Positions 16,356 through 24,193 are shown, counted from the first letter of the stretch. The stretch is 64,000 bases of DNA from DASWTL01 sp966250385 (GCA_966250385.1 CBINHC010000004.1:186001-250000); one strand, 5' to 3'. A program made the numbers and translations. Notes: generated by a model from the sequence alone, not told the origin.

Positions 16356-16895
16356 TTAGTCTTTCGTCTTGCGCTTCACTTCGCCGTCCTCGTCGATCTT
16401 GATTTTCGTATCGCCGTCTTTGATCTTCGCGTCGCCGTCTTTCTCGGTCTTGACCTTGTAGTCGTCGCCCTTCTTGAACTTCATATCGCCGTCCTCTGCT
16501 TTCAGTTTGCTGTCGGCTCCCTTGATCTTGATCTCGTCACCGTCGATTTCTACCTTTTCAGGATTGAAATCCCAGGTGCCGTTCGAGCGGATCAGCTGAT
16601 TGTTGACGACGACCCCGGTCCTGAACAGGGTATCGCCGGTCCTGGTGTTCACATAGAACCGGACCGGATCGCCGGAGATGCTGTCAATCGCTTTTCCGCT
16701 TTCTTTGTCCGGAATAACATACACATCTTTGCCGGTCTCGAGGTTGACATACTCACCGGGCACGACGCCGGCAGCTTCTGCGGAAGCAGTCTCGGTTACT
16801 CCTGAATCACTGTTTTTGTGGTCGTTTGCGCTGTTATTGCAGGCCGAGACCGCCAGGGTCGCGGAAATTGCAGATAGGATGAATAACTTTTTCAT
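16356..16895 (-). CDS. Predicted lipoprotein with charged Lys/Asp-rich tail, unknown function
   Basis: I do not recognise a named family. The 179-residue product has a lipoprotein signal (MKKLFILSAISATLAVSAC, Cys at 19) followed by a short Asn/Ser/Glu-rich linker. A small globular-looking part (about 40-120, YVNLETGKDVYVIPDKESGK and FYVNTRTGDTLFRTG) comes next. The tail is built from imperfect repeats of the kind KDGDxKIKxGD (about 120-179). The same repeats show at DNA level as recurring TCGCCGTC blocks. It would be membrane-anchored in the periplasm or on the outer membrane. It sits antisense inside the S10 operon, between rpsJ and rplC, which is unusual. Its composition is more GC-rich than the ribosomal genes around it. 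Confidence 0.8.
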   Translation of the reverse strand: MKKLFILSAISATLAVSACNNSANDHKNSDSGVTETASAEAAGVVPGEYVNLETGKDVYVIPDKESGKAIDSISGDPVRFYVNTRTGDTLFRTGVVVNNQLIRSNGTWDFNPEKVEIDGDEIKIKGADSKLKAEDGDMKFKKGDDYKVKTEKDGDAKIKDGDTKIKIDEDGEVKRKTKD

Positions 16896-17146
16896 AGGTT
16901 AAATTTTAGTGCGTTTCCTGATATAAGACAAATTCGCTGCCAACCGCAGGGATCAGTCCGGCCCGGAGGATGCAGCCCGAGTAATGACCGGCAGAAAAAG
17001 CTTGCAGACGCTTACTGAAAACGGGAGTCAGGAGGCCTGTGAATGCAGTCCGGATCGGGGAGGGGAAAGGCGGGGTTTCGGAAGCGAAGTGGCTCTGAAT
17101 CAGAATTCAGATTATGCAAATACTTTAAAAAATAACTTCCTCACTC

Positions 17147-17177
17147 TTTGATATTTAATGTATTGTTTCTATCTTTG
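17147..17177 (+). promoter_or_regulatory. Promoter of the rplC (S10-spc) unit
   Basis: TTTG at 17147-17150 and TATCTTTG at 17170-17177 with 19 bases between. It restarts transcription after the rpsJ terminator and the antisense gene. Confidence 0.8.
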
Positions 17178-17180
17178 CCC

Positions 17181-17227
17181 TCCCTTAATAGGGATTACTA
17201 TGCCTTGAACGAAGCCCTACTGCTTCG
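17181..17227 (+). promoter_or_regulatory. Structured 5' leader of rplC
   Basis: Two small hairpins follow the promoter: TCCC-TTAATA-GGGA (17181-17194) and CGAAGC-CCTACT-GCTTCG (17210-17227). A roughly 70-base leader with hairpins in front of the L3-L4 genes is a plausible site for r-protein feedback (L4 does this in E. coli); here that is inference. Confidence 0.4.
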
Positions 17228-17252
17228 ATGGGCGCAAAAGAAAACTAAGAAA

Positions 17253-17870
17253 ATGTCAGGAATTATTGGAAAAAAAGTAGGAATGACCAGCATTTTCGAC
17301 GCCGAGGGGAGAAACATCCCATGTACGGTGATCGAGGCTGGCCCTTGCGTTGTAACGCAGGTTCGTACCGCTGAGAAAGATGGTTACGAGGCAGTTCAGT
17401 TGGGTTTCGATGAGAAAAAAGAGAAAAACACAACTGCTGCATTGAAAGGTCATTTCTCGAAAGCGAACACAACTCCGAAGCGTAAGCTTGTTGAGTTCAA
17501 AACGTTCGAAGACGAGAAAAGTTTAGGTGACACAGTTACTGTGGAGATCTTTGCTGAAGGCGATTTCGTAGATGTCGTCGGTACTTCAAAAGGTAAAGGT
17601 TTCCAGGGTGTTGTAAAACGTCACGGATTCGGTGGTGTGGGTATGCAGACTCACGGTCAGCACAACAGGTTAAGAGCTCCTGGTTCACTGGGTGCATCTT
17701 CATGGCCTTCACGTGTATTCAAAGGAATGCGCATGGCGGGCCGTACCGGTGGTGCTCGTGTAAAAGTTCAAAACTTACAGATTTTGAAAGTATACCCAGA
17801 GCAAAATTTAATTGTAGTTAGCGGTTCTGTTCCGGGAGCTAAAGGTTCTTACGTAATCGTTGATAAATAA
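17253..17870 (+). CDS. rplC: 50S ribosomal protein L3 (uL3)
   Basis: L3 is an early assembly protein reaching the peptidyl transferase centre. The start ATG 17253 (MSGIIGKKVGMTSIFD) gives 205 residues; the longer reading from 17148 covers the promoter and is rejected. The central loop GVGMQTHGQHNRLRAPGSLG and GRTGGARVKVQNL are typical. It is the first gene of the long run to rpmJ; rplD follows one base after its stop. Confidence 0.97.
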   Translation: MSGIIGKKVGMTSIFDAEGRNIPCTVIEAGPCVVTQVRTAEKDGYEAVQLGFDEKKEKNTTAALKGHFSKANTTPKRKLVEFKTFEDEKSLGDTVTVEIFAEGDFVDVVGTSKGKGFQGVVKRHGFGGVGMQTHGQHNRLRAPGSLGASSWPSRVFKGMRMAGRTGGARVKVQNLQILKVYPEQNLIVVSGSVPGAKGSYVIVDK

Positions 17871-17871
17871 C

Positions 17872-18501
17872 ATGGAAGTTAACGTAGTAAATATTTCAGG
17901 TAAAGAGACAGGTGCCAAGGTGCAACTTCCTGAAGCGATTTTTGGTATTGAACCAAACGATCACGCGATCTACTTAGACGTAAAGCAGTACTTAGCGAAT
18001 CAGCGCCAGGGTACTCACAAGTCTAAGCAGCGTAATGAGATTGCCGGATCAACCCGTAAATTATATAAACAAAAAGGTACTGGTGGTGCCCGTGCCGGTA
18101 ACATCAAATCGCCATTGTTCAACGGTGGTGGTCGTGTATTCGGTCCTCAGCCACGTGATTATAGCTTTAAGCTGAACAAGAAGCTTAAAGCGTTAGCCCG
18201 TAAATCAGCGCTGTCCTACAAAGCAAAAGATAACAACATCGTCGTTTTGGAAGACTTCAGCTTCGACACTGTAAAAACGAAAAACTACGCTAAGCTTTTA
18301 GCGGACGTAAACGTCGCTGCAGAGAAAACCCTGTTGGTATTACCGGCTGCAAATAATAATGTTTATTTATCAAGCAGAAATTTAAAGAAAGCGAAAGTGT
18401 TGACCGCTGATCAGTTGAGTACTTATGACATTCTGAACGCAGGTAAACTTTTGTTAACGACAGGTTCTGTTAAAACATTGGAGGAGGCATTTGCCAAGTA
18501 A
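17872..18501 (+). CDS. rplD: 50S ribosomal protein L4 (uL4)
   Basis: L4 lines the peptide exit tunnel through its long loop, seen here as KSKQRNEIAGSTRKLYKQKG and GGGRVFGPQPRDYSF. The start ATG 17872 (MEVNVVNISGKETG) gives 209 residues. In E. coli L4 also represses its own operon; whether it does so here is unknown. rplW starts one base after the stop codon. Confidence 0.97.
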   Translation: MEVNVVNISGKETGAKVQLPEAIFGIEPNDHAIYLDVKQYLANQRQGTHKSKQRNEIAGSTRKLYKQKGTGGARAGNIKSPLFNGGGRVFGPQPRDYSFKLNKKLKALARKSALSYKAKDNNIVVLEDFSFDTVKTKNYAKLLADVNVAAEKTLLVLPAANNNVYLSSRNLKKAKVLTADQLSTYDILNAGKLLLTTGSVKTLEEAFAK

Positions 18502-18502
18502 T

Positions 18503-18793
18503 ATGGAAATTTTAAAGAAACCCATTTTAACAGAAAAAGCAACCGGCTTAACCGACAAGTTAAACCGCTACGCTTTCAAATGTGACCACAGAGCGAACAA
18601 ATTGCAGATCAAGAAAGCAATTGAGCAAATGTATGGTGTGAACATCCAGGCGGTGAACACCATGGTGGTATTCGGTAAAACAAAAACACGTAACACCAAG
18701 ACCGGTATCGTATCCGGAAACGCGGCTAAATACAAGAAAGCCATCGTTACGTTGAATGAAGGTGAAACTATTGACTTTTACAGCAATATTTAA
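18503..18793 (+). CDS. rplW: 50S ribosomal protein L23 (uL23)
   Basis: L23 sits at the tunnel exit and docks trigger factor and SRP. The start ATG 18503 (MEILKKPILTEKATG) gives 96 residues, normal for the family. The conserved KPILTEKA start and the NRYAFKCDHRANKLQIKKAI region are present. Confidence 0.96.
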   Translation: MEILKKPILTEKATGLTDKLNRYAFKCDHRANKLQIKKAIEQMYGVNIQAVNTMVVFGKTKTRNTKTGIVSGNAAKYKKAIVTLNEGETIDFYSNI

Positions 18794-18800
18794 TTAGAAC

Positions 18801-19625
18801 ATGGCAGTTAGAAGATTTAAACCGGTTACCCCTGGTACTCGTTTCCGCGTTGGAGGCGATTATTCAGATGTGACTACCAACGTACCAGAAAAATCGTTAG
18901 TAGTTTCTATCAAGAAATCAGGTGGTAGAAATCACTCCGGTAAAATGACTATGCGTTATCTCGGTGGGGGACATAAAAAGTCATACCGATTGATTGATTT
19001 TAAACGCGATAAACACAATATCCCCGCAACAGTTGCCACAATTGAGTACGATCCAAACCGTACTGCTCGTATTGCCCTTGTAAACTATGCTGATGGAGAG
19101 AAGAGATACATCATCGCTCCTGCAGGTTTAACGGTGGGTCAGACCATCATCTCTGGTGATGCAGTAGCTCCGGAAGTTGGAAATGCTCTTCCATTAAAAA
19201 GTATCCCTCTTGGTTCGATCATCCACAACATCGAATTGAACCCAGGTCAGGGCGCGTCTATCGCTCGTTCTGCAGGTACTTATGCACAGCTTTCAGCTCG
19301 TGATGGTAAGTATGCGATTATCAAATTGCCTTCAGGCGAAACCCGTATGATCCTTTCTACTTGTATCGCTACTATCGGTAGTGTATCCAATGCAGAGAAA
19401 TCAAATGAGGTGCTTGGTAAAGCCGGACGTAAACGCTGGTTAGGTATCCGCCCTCGCGTTCGTGGTGTTGCCATGAACCCGGTAGATCACCCTATGGGTG
19501 GTGGTGAAGGTAGATCATCCGGTGGTCACCCACGTTCACGTAAAGGTTTACTGGCCAAAGGCTACAAAACCCGCGATAAGAAGAAAACGTCTGATCGTTA
19601 CATTATTGAGAGGAGGAAAAAATAA
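18801..19625 (+). CDS. rplB: 50S ribosomal protein L2 (uL2)
   Basis: L2 is needed for subunit association and peptidyl transfer. The 274-residue product has the conserved GRNHSGKMTMRYLGGGHKK and the C-terminal VRGVAMNPVDHPMGGGEGR loop with the functionally important His. rpsS begins two bases after its stop. Confidence 0.98.
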   Translation: MAVRRFKPVTPGTRFRVGGDYSDVTTNVPEKSLVVSIKKSGGRNHSGKMTMRYLGGGHKKSYRLIDFKRDKHNIPATVATIEYDPNRTARIALVNYADGEKRYIIAPAGLTVGQTIISGDAVAPEVGNALPLKSIPLGSIIHNIELNPGQGASIARSAGTYAQLSARDGKYAIIKLPSGETRMILSTCIATIGSVSNAEKSNEVLGKAGRKRWLGIRPRVRGVAMNPVDHPMGGGEGRSSGGHPRSRKGLLAKGYKTRDKKKTSDRYIIERRKK

Positions 19626-19627
19626 TA

Positions 19628-19894
19628 ATGGCTCGTTCAATTAAAAAAGGACCGTATATCGACCACAACCTTCTGAAAAAGGTTGATACAATGAATGACA
19701 GCAGCAAAAGAACTGTCATCAAAACCTGGTCACGCAGATCAATGATTTCTCCGGATTTCGTAGGTCATACTTTCGCAGTGCATAACGGAAATAAATTCAT
19801 TCCGGTGTATGTAACTGAAAACATGGTTGGTCACAAGTTGGGAGAATTTGCTCCAACCAGAACATTTAGAGGTCACGCTGAAAAGAAAAAATAA
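19628..19894 (+). CDS. rpsS: 30S ribosomal protein S19 (uS19)
   Basis: S19 is in the small-subunit head next to S13 and contacts the A-site tRNA. The 88-residue length and the motifs SIKKGPYIDHNLLKKV, IKTWSRRSMI and LGEFAPTRTFRGHA are typical. rplV follows within three bases. Confidence 0.97.
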   Translation: MARSIKKGPYIDHNLLKKVDTMNDSSKRTVIKTWSRRSMISPDFVGHTFAVHNGNKFIPVYVTENMVGHKLGEFAPTRTFRGHAEKKK

Positions 19895-19897
19895 GCA

Positions 19898-20260
19898 ATG
19901 GAAGCAGTAGCAAAATTAAACAATTGCCCTACGTCACCTCGTAAGATGAGACTGGTTGTAGATCTTATCCGTGGCGAGCGTGTAGAGAAAGCGTTATACA
20001 TTTTAAAGTATACGAATAAAGAGGCTGCAATCAGAGTTGAGAAACTTTTGTTGTCAGCGATCAAAAACTGGGAGGCCAAGAATGAGGGTCAGCGCCCTGA
20101 GGATAACCAGTTATATGTAAAAACAGTGTTTGTAGATGGTGGTCGTCAGCTGAAAAGACTGAGACCTGCACCTCAGGGCCGTGGTTACAGAATCCGCAAG
20201 CGTTCCAATCACGTAACTCTTGTAGTTGATGCAAAAAATGTTGAATCTCAAGCTAATTAA
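19898..20260 (+). CDS. rplV: 50S ribosomal protein L22 (uL22)
   Basis: L22 extends a beta hairpin into the exit tunnel, seen as RLRPAPQGRGYRIRKRSNH near the C-terminus. The 120-residue length is normal. Macrolide-type changes in the hairpin are not evident. Confidence 0.96.
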   Translation: MEAVAKLNNCPTSPRKMRLVVDLIRGERVEKALYILKYTNKEAAIRVEKLLLSAIKNWEAKNEGQRPEDNQLYVKTVFVDGGRQLKRLRPAPQGRGYRIRKRSNHVTLVVDAKNVESQAN

Positions 20261-20268
20261 GGAGAAAA

Positions 20269-21117
20269 ATGGGACAAAAAGCACATCCAATAGGTAACAG
20301 ATTAGGAATCATCAAAGGTTGGGATTCTAACTGGTTCGGTGGCAACAACTACTCCGATAAATTAGTTGAGGACGAAAAGATCAGAAAATATATCGCTGCC
20401 CGTATTTCTAAAGGTGGTGTATCTAAAGTTGTGATCGAACGTACGCTGAAACGTATCACCGTAACGATCCACACTGCCCGTCCGGGTATCGTGATCGGTA
20501 AAGGTGGTCAGGAAGTGGATCGTCTGAAGGAAGAGCTGAAAAAGCTTACCAAGAAAGACGTTCAGATCAACATTTTCGAGATCAAACGCCCTGAGCTTGA
20601 CGCTCAGCTGGTGGGTGAAGGTATCGCAAAACAGCTTGAGGCTCGTATTTCTTTCCGTCGTGCAATGAAAACCAGCATCGCATCAACCATGCGTATGGGT
20701 GCCGAGGGTATCAAAGTGATGACTTCTGGTCGTCTGGGTGGTGCCGAGATGGCGCGTACCGAGCAGTACAAAGAGGGAAGAATTCCGTTACATACTTTCC
20801 GTGCTGATATTGATTACGCACTGGCAGAAGCTCATACCACTTACGGTAAGATCGGTATCAAGGTCTGGATCTGTAAAGGTGAGGTTTACGGTAAACGTGA
20901 TCTTTCCCCTAACATCGGTCAGACTACCGGCGTAAGAGGCAGAGGCGAAGGCGCGGCTGCATTTGCAGGCGATCGTCGCGGCGGCGACAGACGCGGTGGT
21001 GAAAGACGCGGTGATAACCGTGGTGGTCAGGGCCGTGGAGGTCAGAACCGTGGTGGCCAGGGACGTGGCGGTGATAACCGTGGCGGACAGGGCGGCGGCT
21101 TCAGAGGAAAGAAATAA
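20269..21117 (+). CDS. rpsC: 30S ribosomal protein S3 (uS3) with RGG-repeat tail
   Basis: S3 lines the mRNA entry site. The core (residues 1-222) is standard, with the KH domain HTARPGIVIGKGGQEVDRLK and the S3-C region RTEQYKEGRIPLHTFRADIDY. Residues 235-282 are an added tail of RGG-type repeats (DRRGG, RGGQGRGG, DNRGGQGGG) ending FRGKK. E. coli S3 is 233 residues and lacks this. Gly/Arg-rich RGG tails elsewhere bind RNA, so extra rRNA or mRNA contact is a reasonable inference. A GGAG lies 5 bases before the start codon. Confidence 0.97.
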   Translation: MGQKAHPIGNRLGIIKGWDSNWFGGNNYSDKLVEDEKIRKYIAARISKGGVSKVVIERTLKRITVTIHTARPGIVIGKGGQEVDRLKEELKKLTKKDVQINIFEIKRPELDAQLVGEGIAKQLEARISFRRAMKTSIASTMRMGAEGIKVMTSGRLGGAEMARTEQYKEGRIPLHTFRADIDYALAEAHTTYGKIGIKVWICKGEVYGKRDLSPNIGQTTGVRGRGEGAAAFAGDRRGGDRRGGERRGDNRGGQGRGGQNRGGQGRGGDNRGGQGGGFRGKK

Positions 21118-21157
21118 TAGATTTTTAGACATCGTTTTACGATAAAAGAATACGAAC

Positions 21158-21580
21158 ATGTTACAGCCAAAAAGAACGAAGTTCAGAAAGATGCAGAAGG
21201 GAAAAATGAAAGGTTTAGCCACCCGTGGCGCTGAACTTTCATTTGGATCTTTTGGAATCAAATCATTAGAACCGGCATGGATCACCAGCCGTCAGATCGA
21301 AGCTGCTCGTATCGCGGTTACCCGTTATATGAAACGTGAAGGTCAGGTGTGGATCCGCATTTTCCCTGACAAACCCGTAACCAAGAAACCAGCCGAAGTA
21401 CGGATGGGTAAAGGTAAGGGTGCTCCGGAATACTGGGTTGCAGTTGTCAGACCAGGCCGTATGATTTTTGAAGCTGAAGGTGTGCCTTTAGAAATTGCTA
21501 AAGAGGCATTACGTTTAGCCGCTCAGAAGCTTCCAGTACAAACCAAATTTGTGGTACGTAGAGATTACGTAGAAGCATAA
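21158..21580 (+). CDS. rplP: 50S ribosomal protein L16 (uL16)
   Basis: L16 organises the A-site side of the peptidyl transferase centre. The 140-residue product begins MLQPKRTKFRKMQKGKMKG and has the conserved Arg region RQIEAARIAVTRYMKREG (arginine hydroxylation site in other bacteria) and GKGKGAPEYWVAVV. Confidence 0.97.
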   Translation: MLQPKRTKFRKMQKGKMKGLATRGAELSFGSFGIKSLEPAWITSRQIEAARIAVTRYMKREGQVWIRIFPDKPVTKKPAEVRMGKGKGAPEYWVAVVRPGRMIFEAEGVPLEIAKEALRLAAQKLPVQTKFVVRRDYVEA

Positions 21581-21610
21581 TTATCTCTAAAAGAGGAAAA
21601 AAGAAAAAAG

Positions 21611-21838
21611 ATGAAAAACTCAGAAATTTTAGAGCTATCAACTGAAGAGATTGTTTCCCGCATCGGCGAGGAGAAAGCTAATCTCACCAAATTAAAATTT
21701 GCGCATGCAGTTTCTGCCATTGAGAATCCAACTCGCATAAATAAGGTAAGAAAAGACATCGCACGTTTGAATACAGAATTGACTAAGCGTAAAGCAGCTG
21801 AAGCTGCCGAAAAACAGTCCGCTTCTGAAACTGAATAA
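21611..21838 (+). CDS. rpmC: 50S ribosomal protein L29 (uL29)
   Basis: A small two-helix protein near the tunnel exit. It has 75 residues; MKNSEILELSTEEIVSRIGE and the LKFAHAVSAIENPTRI segment fit L29. The C-terminal KAAEAAEKQSASETE is a short polar extension. It follows rplP after 30 bases. Confidence 0.94.
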   Translation: MKNSEILELSTEEIVSRIGEEKANLTKLKFAHAVSAIENPTRINKVRKDIARLNTELTKRKAAEAAEKQSASETE

Positions 21839-21851
21839 TTTTAGAGTCGAA

Positions 21852-22106
21852 ATGGAAAGAAAATTAAGAAAAACCCGTATCGGGATGGTAGTTAGTAACA
21901 AGATGGACAAGTCCATCGTCGTTACCGTAGAGCGGAAAGTAAAACACCCGATCTATGGAAAATTCGTGAAGAAAACTACCAAATTCATGGCTCATGACGA
22001 AAGCAACAATTGTGGTATCGGTGATACCGTGTTGATTATGGAGACTCGTCCGCTGAGTAAAACCAAAAACTGGAGATTAGTTGAAATTTTAGAAAGGGCT
22101 AAGTAA
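21852..22106 (+). CDS. rpsQ: 30S ribosomal protein S17 (uS17)
   Basis: S17 is a primary 16S rRNA binder with an OB fold. The 84-residue product has RKTRIGMVVSNKMDKSIVV and the conserved IMETRPLSKTKNWRLVEI. rplN starts one base after the stop codon. Confidence 0.97.
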   Translation: MERKLRKTRIGMVVSNKMDKSIVVTVERKVKHPIYGKFVKKTTKFMAHDESNNCGIGDTVLIMETRPLSKTKNWRLVEILERAK

Positions 22107-22107
22107 C

Positions 22108-22476
22108 ATGGTACAACAGGAATCAAGACTGAATGTTGCTGACAACAGCGGAGCTAAAGAAGTTTTAGTGATCCGTGTTCTGGGCGGTACCGGAAAGCGT
22201 TATGCATCTGTAGGTGACAAAGTAGTTGTTACCGTTAAGAGTGCTATACCTTCTGGAAACGTCAAAAAAGGTACTGTTTCAAAAGCAGTAGTTGTCAGAA
22301 CTAAAAAAGAAGTAAGACGTAAAGATGGGTCTTACATCCGTTTCGACGATAACGCAGCTGTATTGCTTAATAACCAGGACGAACCACGTGGTACACGTAT
22401 CTTCGGCCCGGTAGCTCGTGAGTTGCGTGAGAAACAATTCATGAAAATTGTATCATTAGCACCGGAGGTATTGTAA
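22108..22476 (+). CDS. rplN: 50S ribosomal protein L14 (uL14)
   Basis: L14 forms part of the intersubunit bridge and binds the silencing factor RsfS in many bacteria. The 122-residue length and motifs VQQESRLNVADNSGAKEV and GTRIFGPVARELREK are typical. Confidence 0.98.
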   Translation: MVQQESRLNVADNSGAKEVLVIRVLGGTGKRYASVGDKVVVTVKSAIPSGNVKKGTVSKAVVVRTKKEVRRKDGSYIRFDDNAAVLLNNQDEPRGTRIFGPVARELREKQFMKIVSLAPEVL

Positions 22477-22477
22477 A

Positions 22478-22819
22478 ATGGGAAATATTAAGAATACACA
22501 ACCTAAATTGAAGATCCGTAAAGGTGACCTGGTACAAGTTATGGCCGGTGACTCCAAAGGAAAACAAGGTAAGGTTTTAGAAGTACTGTTGAAAGAAAAC
22601 AGGGCTGTTGTGGAAGGCGCTAACCAGGTATCCAAGCATACTAAACCTAGTGCAACTAATCCCAATGGTGGTATCATTAAAAAAGAGGCTCCTATTCATG
22701 TTTCTAACCTGATGGTGGTGGATGCTAAAACTGGCAAACCAAGCCGTGTAGGTAAAACGAAAAATGCGGAAGGAAAATCAGTTCGTATAGCTAAAAAATC
22801 TGGGGAGGAAATTAAGTAA
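22478..22819 (+). CDS. rplX: 50S ribosomal protein L24 (uL24)
   Basis: L24 initiates large-subunit assembly and sits at the tunnel exit. The 113-residue product has the KOW motif IRKGDLVQVMAGDSKGKQGKV. Its stop codon overlaps the rplE start by one base (TAATG), implying coupled translation. Confidence 0.96.
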   Translation: MGNIKNTQPKLKIRKGDLVQVMAGDSKGKQGKVLEVLLKENRAVVEGANQVSKHTKPSATNPNGGIIKKEAPIHVSNLMVVDAKTGKPSRVGKTKNAEGKSVRIAKKSGEEIK

Positions 22820-23382
22820 TGTCTTACGTACCAAGATTAAAATCAAAATATAAAGAGGATATCCGTACCGCTCTGAAAGAGAAGTTTCAGTATAAAAGCG
22901 TAATGCAGGTTCCTAAGCTGGAGAAGATTTCGATCAATCAGGGTGTTGGTGGTGCTACTACTGACAAGAAACTGATCGATAACGCGATCAAGGAACTCAC
23001 TACGATCACCGGTCAGCTGGCGATTGCGGCGAAGTCTAAAAAAGATATCTCCAACTTCAAGTTGCGTAAAGGTATGCCGGTAGGTGTACGTGTTACATTG
23101 CGTGATAACAACATGTATGAGTTCCTGGATCGTCTGATCTCAGTTGCTCTTCCGCGTATCCGTGACTTCAAGGGGATCAATGACAAGGGATTCGATGGCC
23201 GTGGTAACTACACGCTGGGTATCTCTGAGCAGATCATTTTCCCTGAGATCAACATCGACCAGATCAATAAGATCATGGGTATGGATATCACGTTCGTGAC
23301 TTCTGCCAAGACCGATGTTGAGGCACTTGAGTTACTGAAACAATTTGGTTTACCATTCAAAAATCAAAATACAAATGGCTAA
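22819..23382 (+). CDS. rplE: 50S ribosomal protein L5 (uL5)
   Basis: L5 binds 5S rRNA and contacts P-site tRNA. The 187-residue product has QVPKLEKISINQGVG, LRKGMPVGVRVTLR and RIRDFKGIN. It starts inside the rplX stop, and its last 8 bases overlap the rpsN start (ATGGCTAA), so the three genes are translationally linked. Confidence 0.97.
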   Translation: MSYVPRLKSKYKEDIRTALKEKFQYKSVMQVPKLEKISINQGVGGATTDKKLIDNAIKELTTITGQLAIAAKSKKDISNFKLRKGMPVGVRVTLRDNNMYEFLDRLISVALPRIRDFKGINDKGFDGRGNYTLGISEQIIFPEINIDQINKIMGMDITFVTSAKTDVEALELLKQFGLPFKNQNTNG

Positions 23383-23644
23383 AGAAGGTATTAAAGCACG
23401 TGAAGTAAAACGTGCCAGATTAGTTGCCAAATACGCTGACAAAAGAGAGGCGTTAAAAGCTGCCGGCGATTACGAAGCTTTGGATAAATTACCAAAAAAT
23501 GCTTCTCCGGTTCGGCTGCACAACCGTTGCAAGTTAACTGGCCGTCCGCGTGGATATATGCGTCAGTTTGGAATCTCCCGGGTTACCTTCCGTGAGATGG
23601 CTCTTGCGGGCAAGATCCCGGGGGTTAAGAAAGCAAGCTGGTAG
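23375..23644 (+). CDS. rpsN: 30S ribosomal protein S14 (uS14), zinc-free form
   Basis: The start ATG 23375 (MAKEGIKAREVKRARLV) gives 89 residues. This is the long C-minus form: the region that carries CxxC pairs in the short zinc-binding form reads NRCKLTGRPRGYMRQFG, with one Cys only. The conserved end GKIPGVKKASW is intact. It overlaps rplE by 8 bases. A long inverted repeat follows it. Confidence 0.96.
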   Translation: MAKEGIKAREVKRARLVAKYADKREALKAAGDYEALDKLPKNASPVRLHNRCKLTGRPRGYMRQFGISRVTFREMALAGKIPGVKKASW

Positions 23645-23662
23645 TTCGCATAGTGTCATATT

Positions 23663-23714
23663 CAAAAGTAAAATTCAAAACCGGGCTCAAATCCGTTTTG
23701 AATTTTTACTTTTG
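23663..23714. repeat. Long inverted repeat between rpsN and rpsH
   Basis: CAAAAGTAAAATTCAAAAC (23663-23681) is complementary to 23695-23714 over 19 bases with a single extra T in the right arm; the loop is 13 bases. The right arm ends in TACTTTTG, a -7 promoter element reading toward rpsH, and the left arm carries its mirror image. As RNA it would be a strong hairpin in the longest gap of the spc region. Confidence 0.85.
23707..23714 (+). promoter_or_regulatory. Candidate internal promoter before rpsH
   Basis: TACTTTTG matches TAnnTTTG and lies about 80 bases before rpsH, within the inverted repeat. No good -33 TTG is seen at the usual distance, so activity is uncertain. Confidence 0.4.
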
Positions 23715-23792
23715 CGCTTTGAATTTTAAATTTTAACCGATGGAAGGTCGTCCCGGTGAACGGGAAGGAAACCGCCATCACAAACAATTATA

Positions 23793-24191
23793 ATGAATAC
23801 AGATCCAATAGCAGATTATCTTACGAGAGTAAGGAATGCCATCAAGGCCAACCACAGGGTTGTAGAAATTCCTGCATCAAACCTCAAAAAGGAAATGACT
23901 AAAGTACTTTTTGATAAAGGTTACATCGCGAACTATAAGTTTGACGATAACAATGTTCAGGGCACCATCAAGATCGCTCTGAAATATCATCCGATAACTA
24001 AAGTTCCTGCTATTCGCACCATTACACGTGTGAGTAAGCCTGGTTTGAGAAAGTATGCAGGTGTAGACAAAATGCCACGTGTTTTAAATGGTTTAGGGAT
24101 TGCCATCCTGTCTACTTCCAAAGGTGTTATGACCGACAAGGAAGCTAGAAACTTGAACATCGGCGGTGAAGTTTTATGTTACGTTTATTAA
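23793..24191 (+). CDS. rpsH: 30S ribosomal protein S8 (uS8)
   Basis: S8 is a primary binder of the 16S central domain and, in E. coli, the spc-operon repressor. The 132-residue product has MNTDPIADYLTRVRNA and the C-terminal STSKGVMTDKEARNLNIGGE. It is preceded by a 148-base gap with an inverted repeat and a possible promoter, an uncommon break at this point. Confidence 0.97.
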   Translation: MNTDPIADYLTRVRNAIKANHRVVEIPASNLKKEMTKVLFDKGYIANYKFDDNNVQGTIKIALKYHPITKVPAIRTITRVSKPGLRKYAGVDKMPRVLNGLGIAILSTSKGVMTDKEARNLNIGGEVLCYVY

Positions 24192-24193
24192 TC

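Larger units (their letters stand above)
16896..17252. other. Intergenic region between the lipoprotein gene and rplC
   Basis: 357 bases without a gene. The left part should hold the minus-strand lipoprotein promoter, which I could not pin down. A small inverted repeat CTGAAT-CAGA-ATTCAG lies near 17095. The right part holds the rplC promoter and its structured leader. Confidence 0.6.

Noticed and set aside
20985..21100. Tandem repeats that could suggest a CRISPR or minisatellite
   Set aside because: The repeats are in-frame codons for the RGG tail of S3; there are no spacers of constant length.
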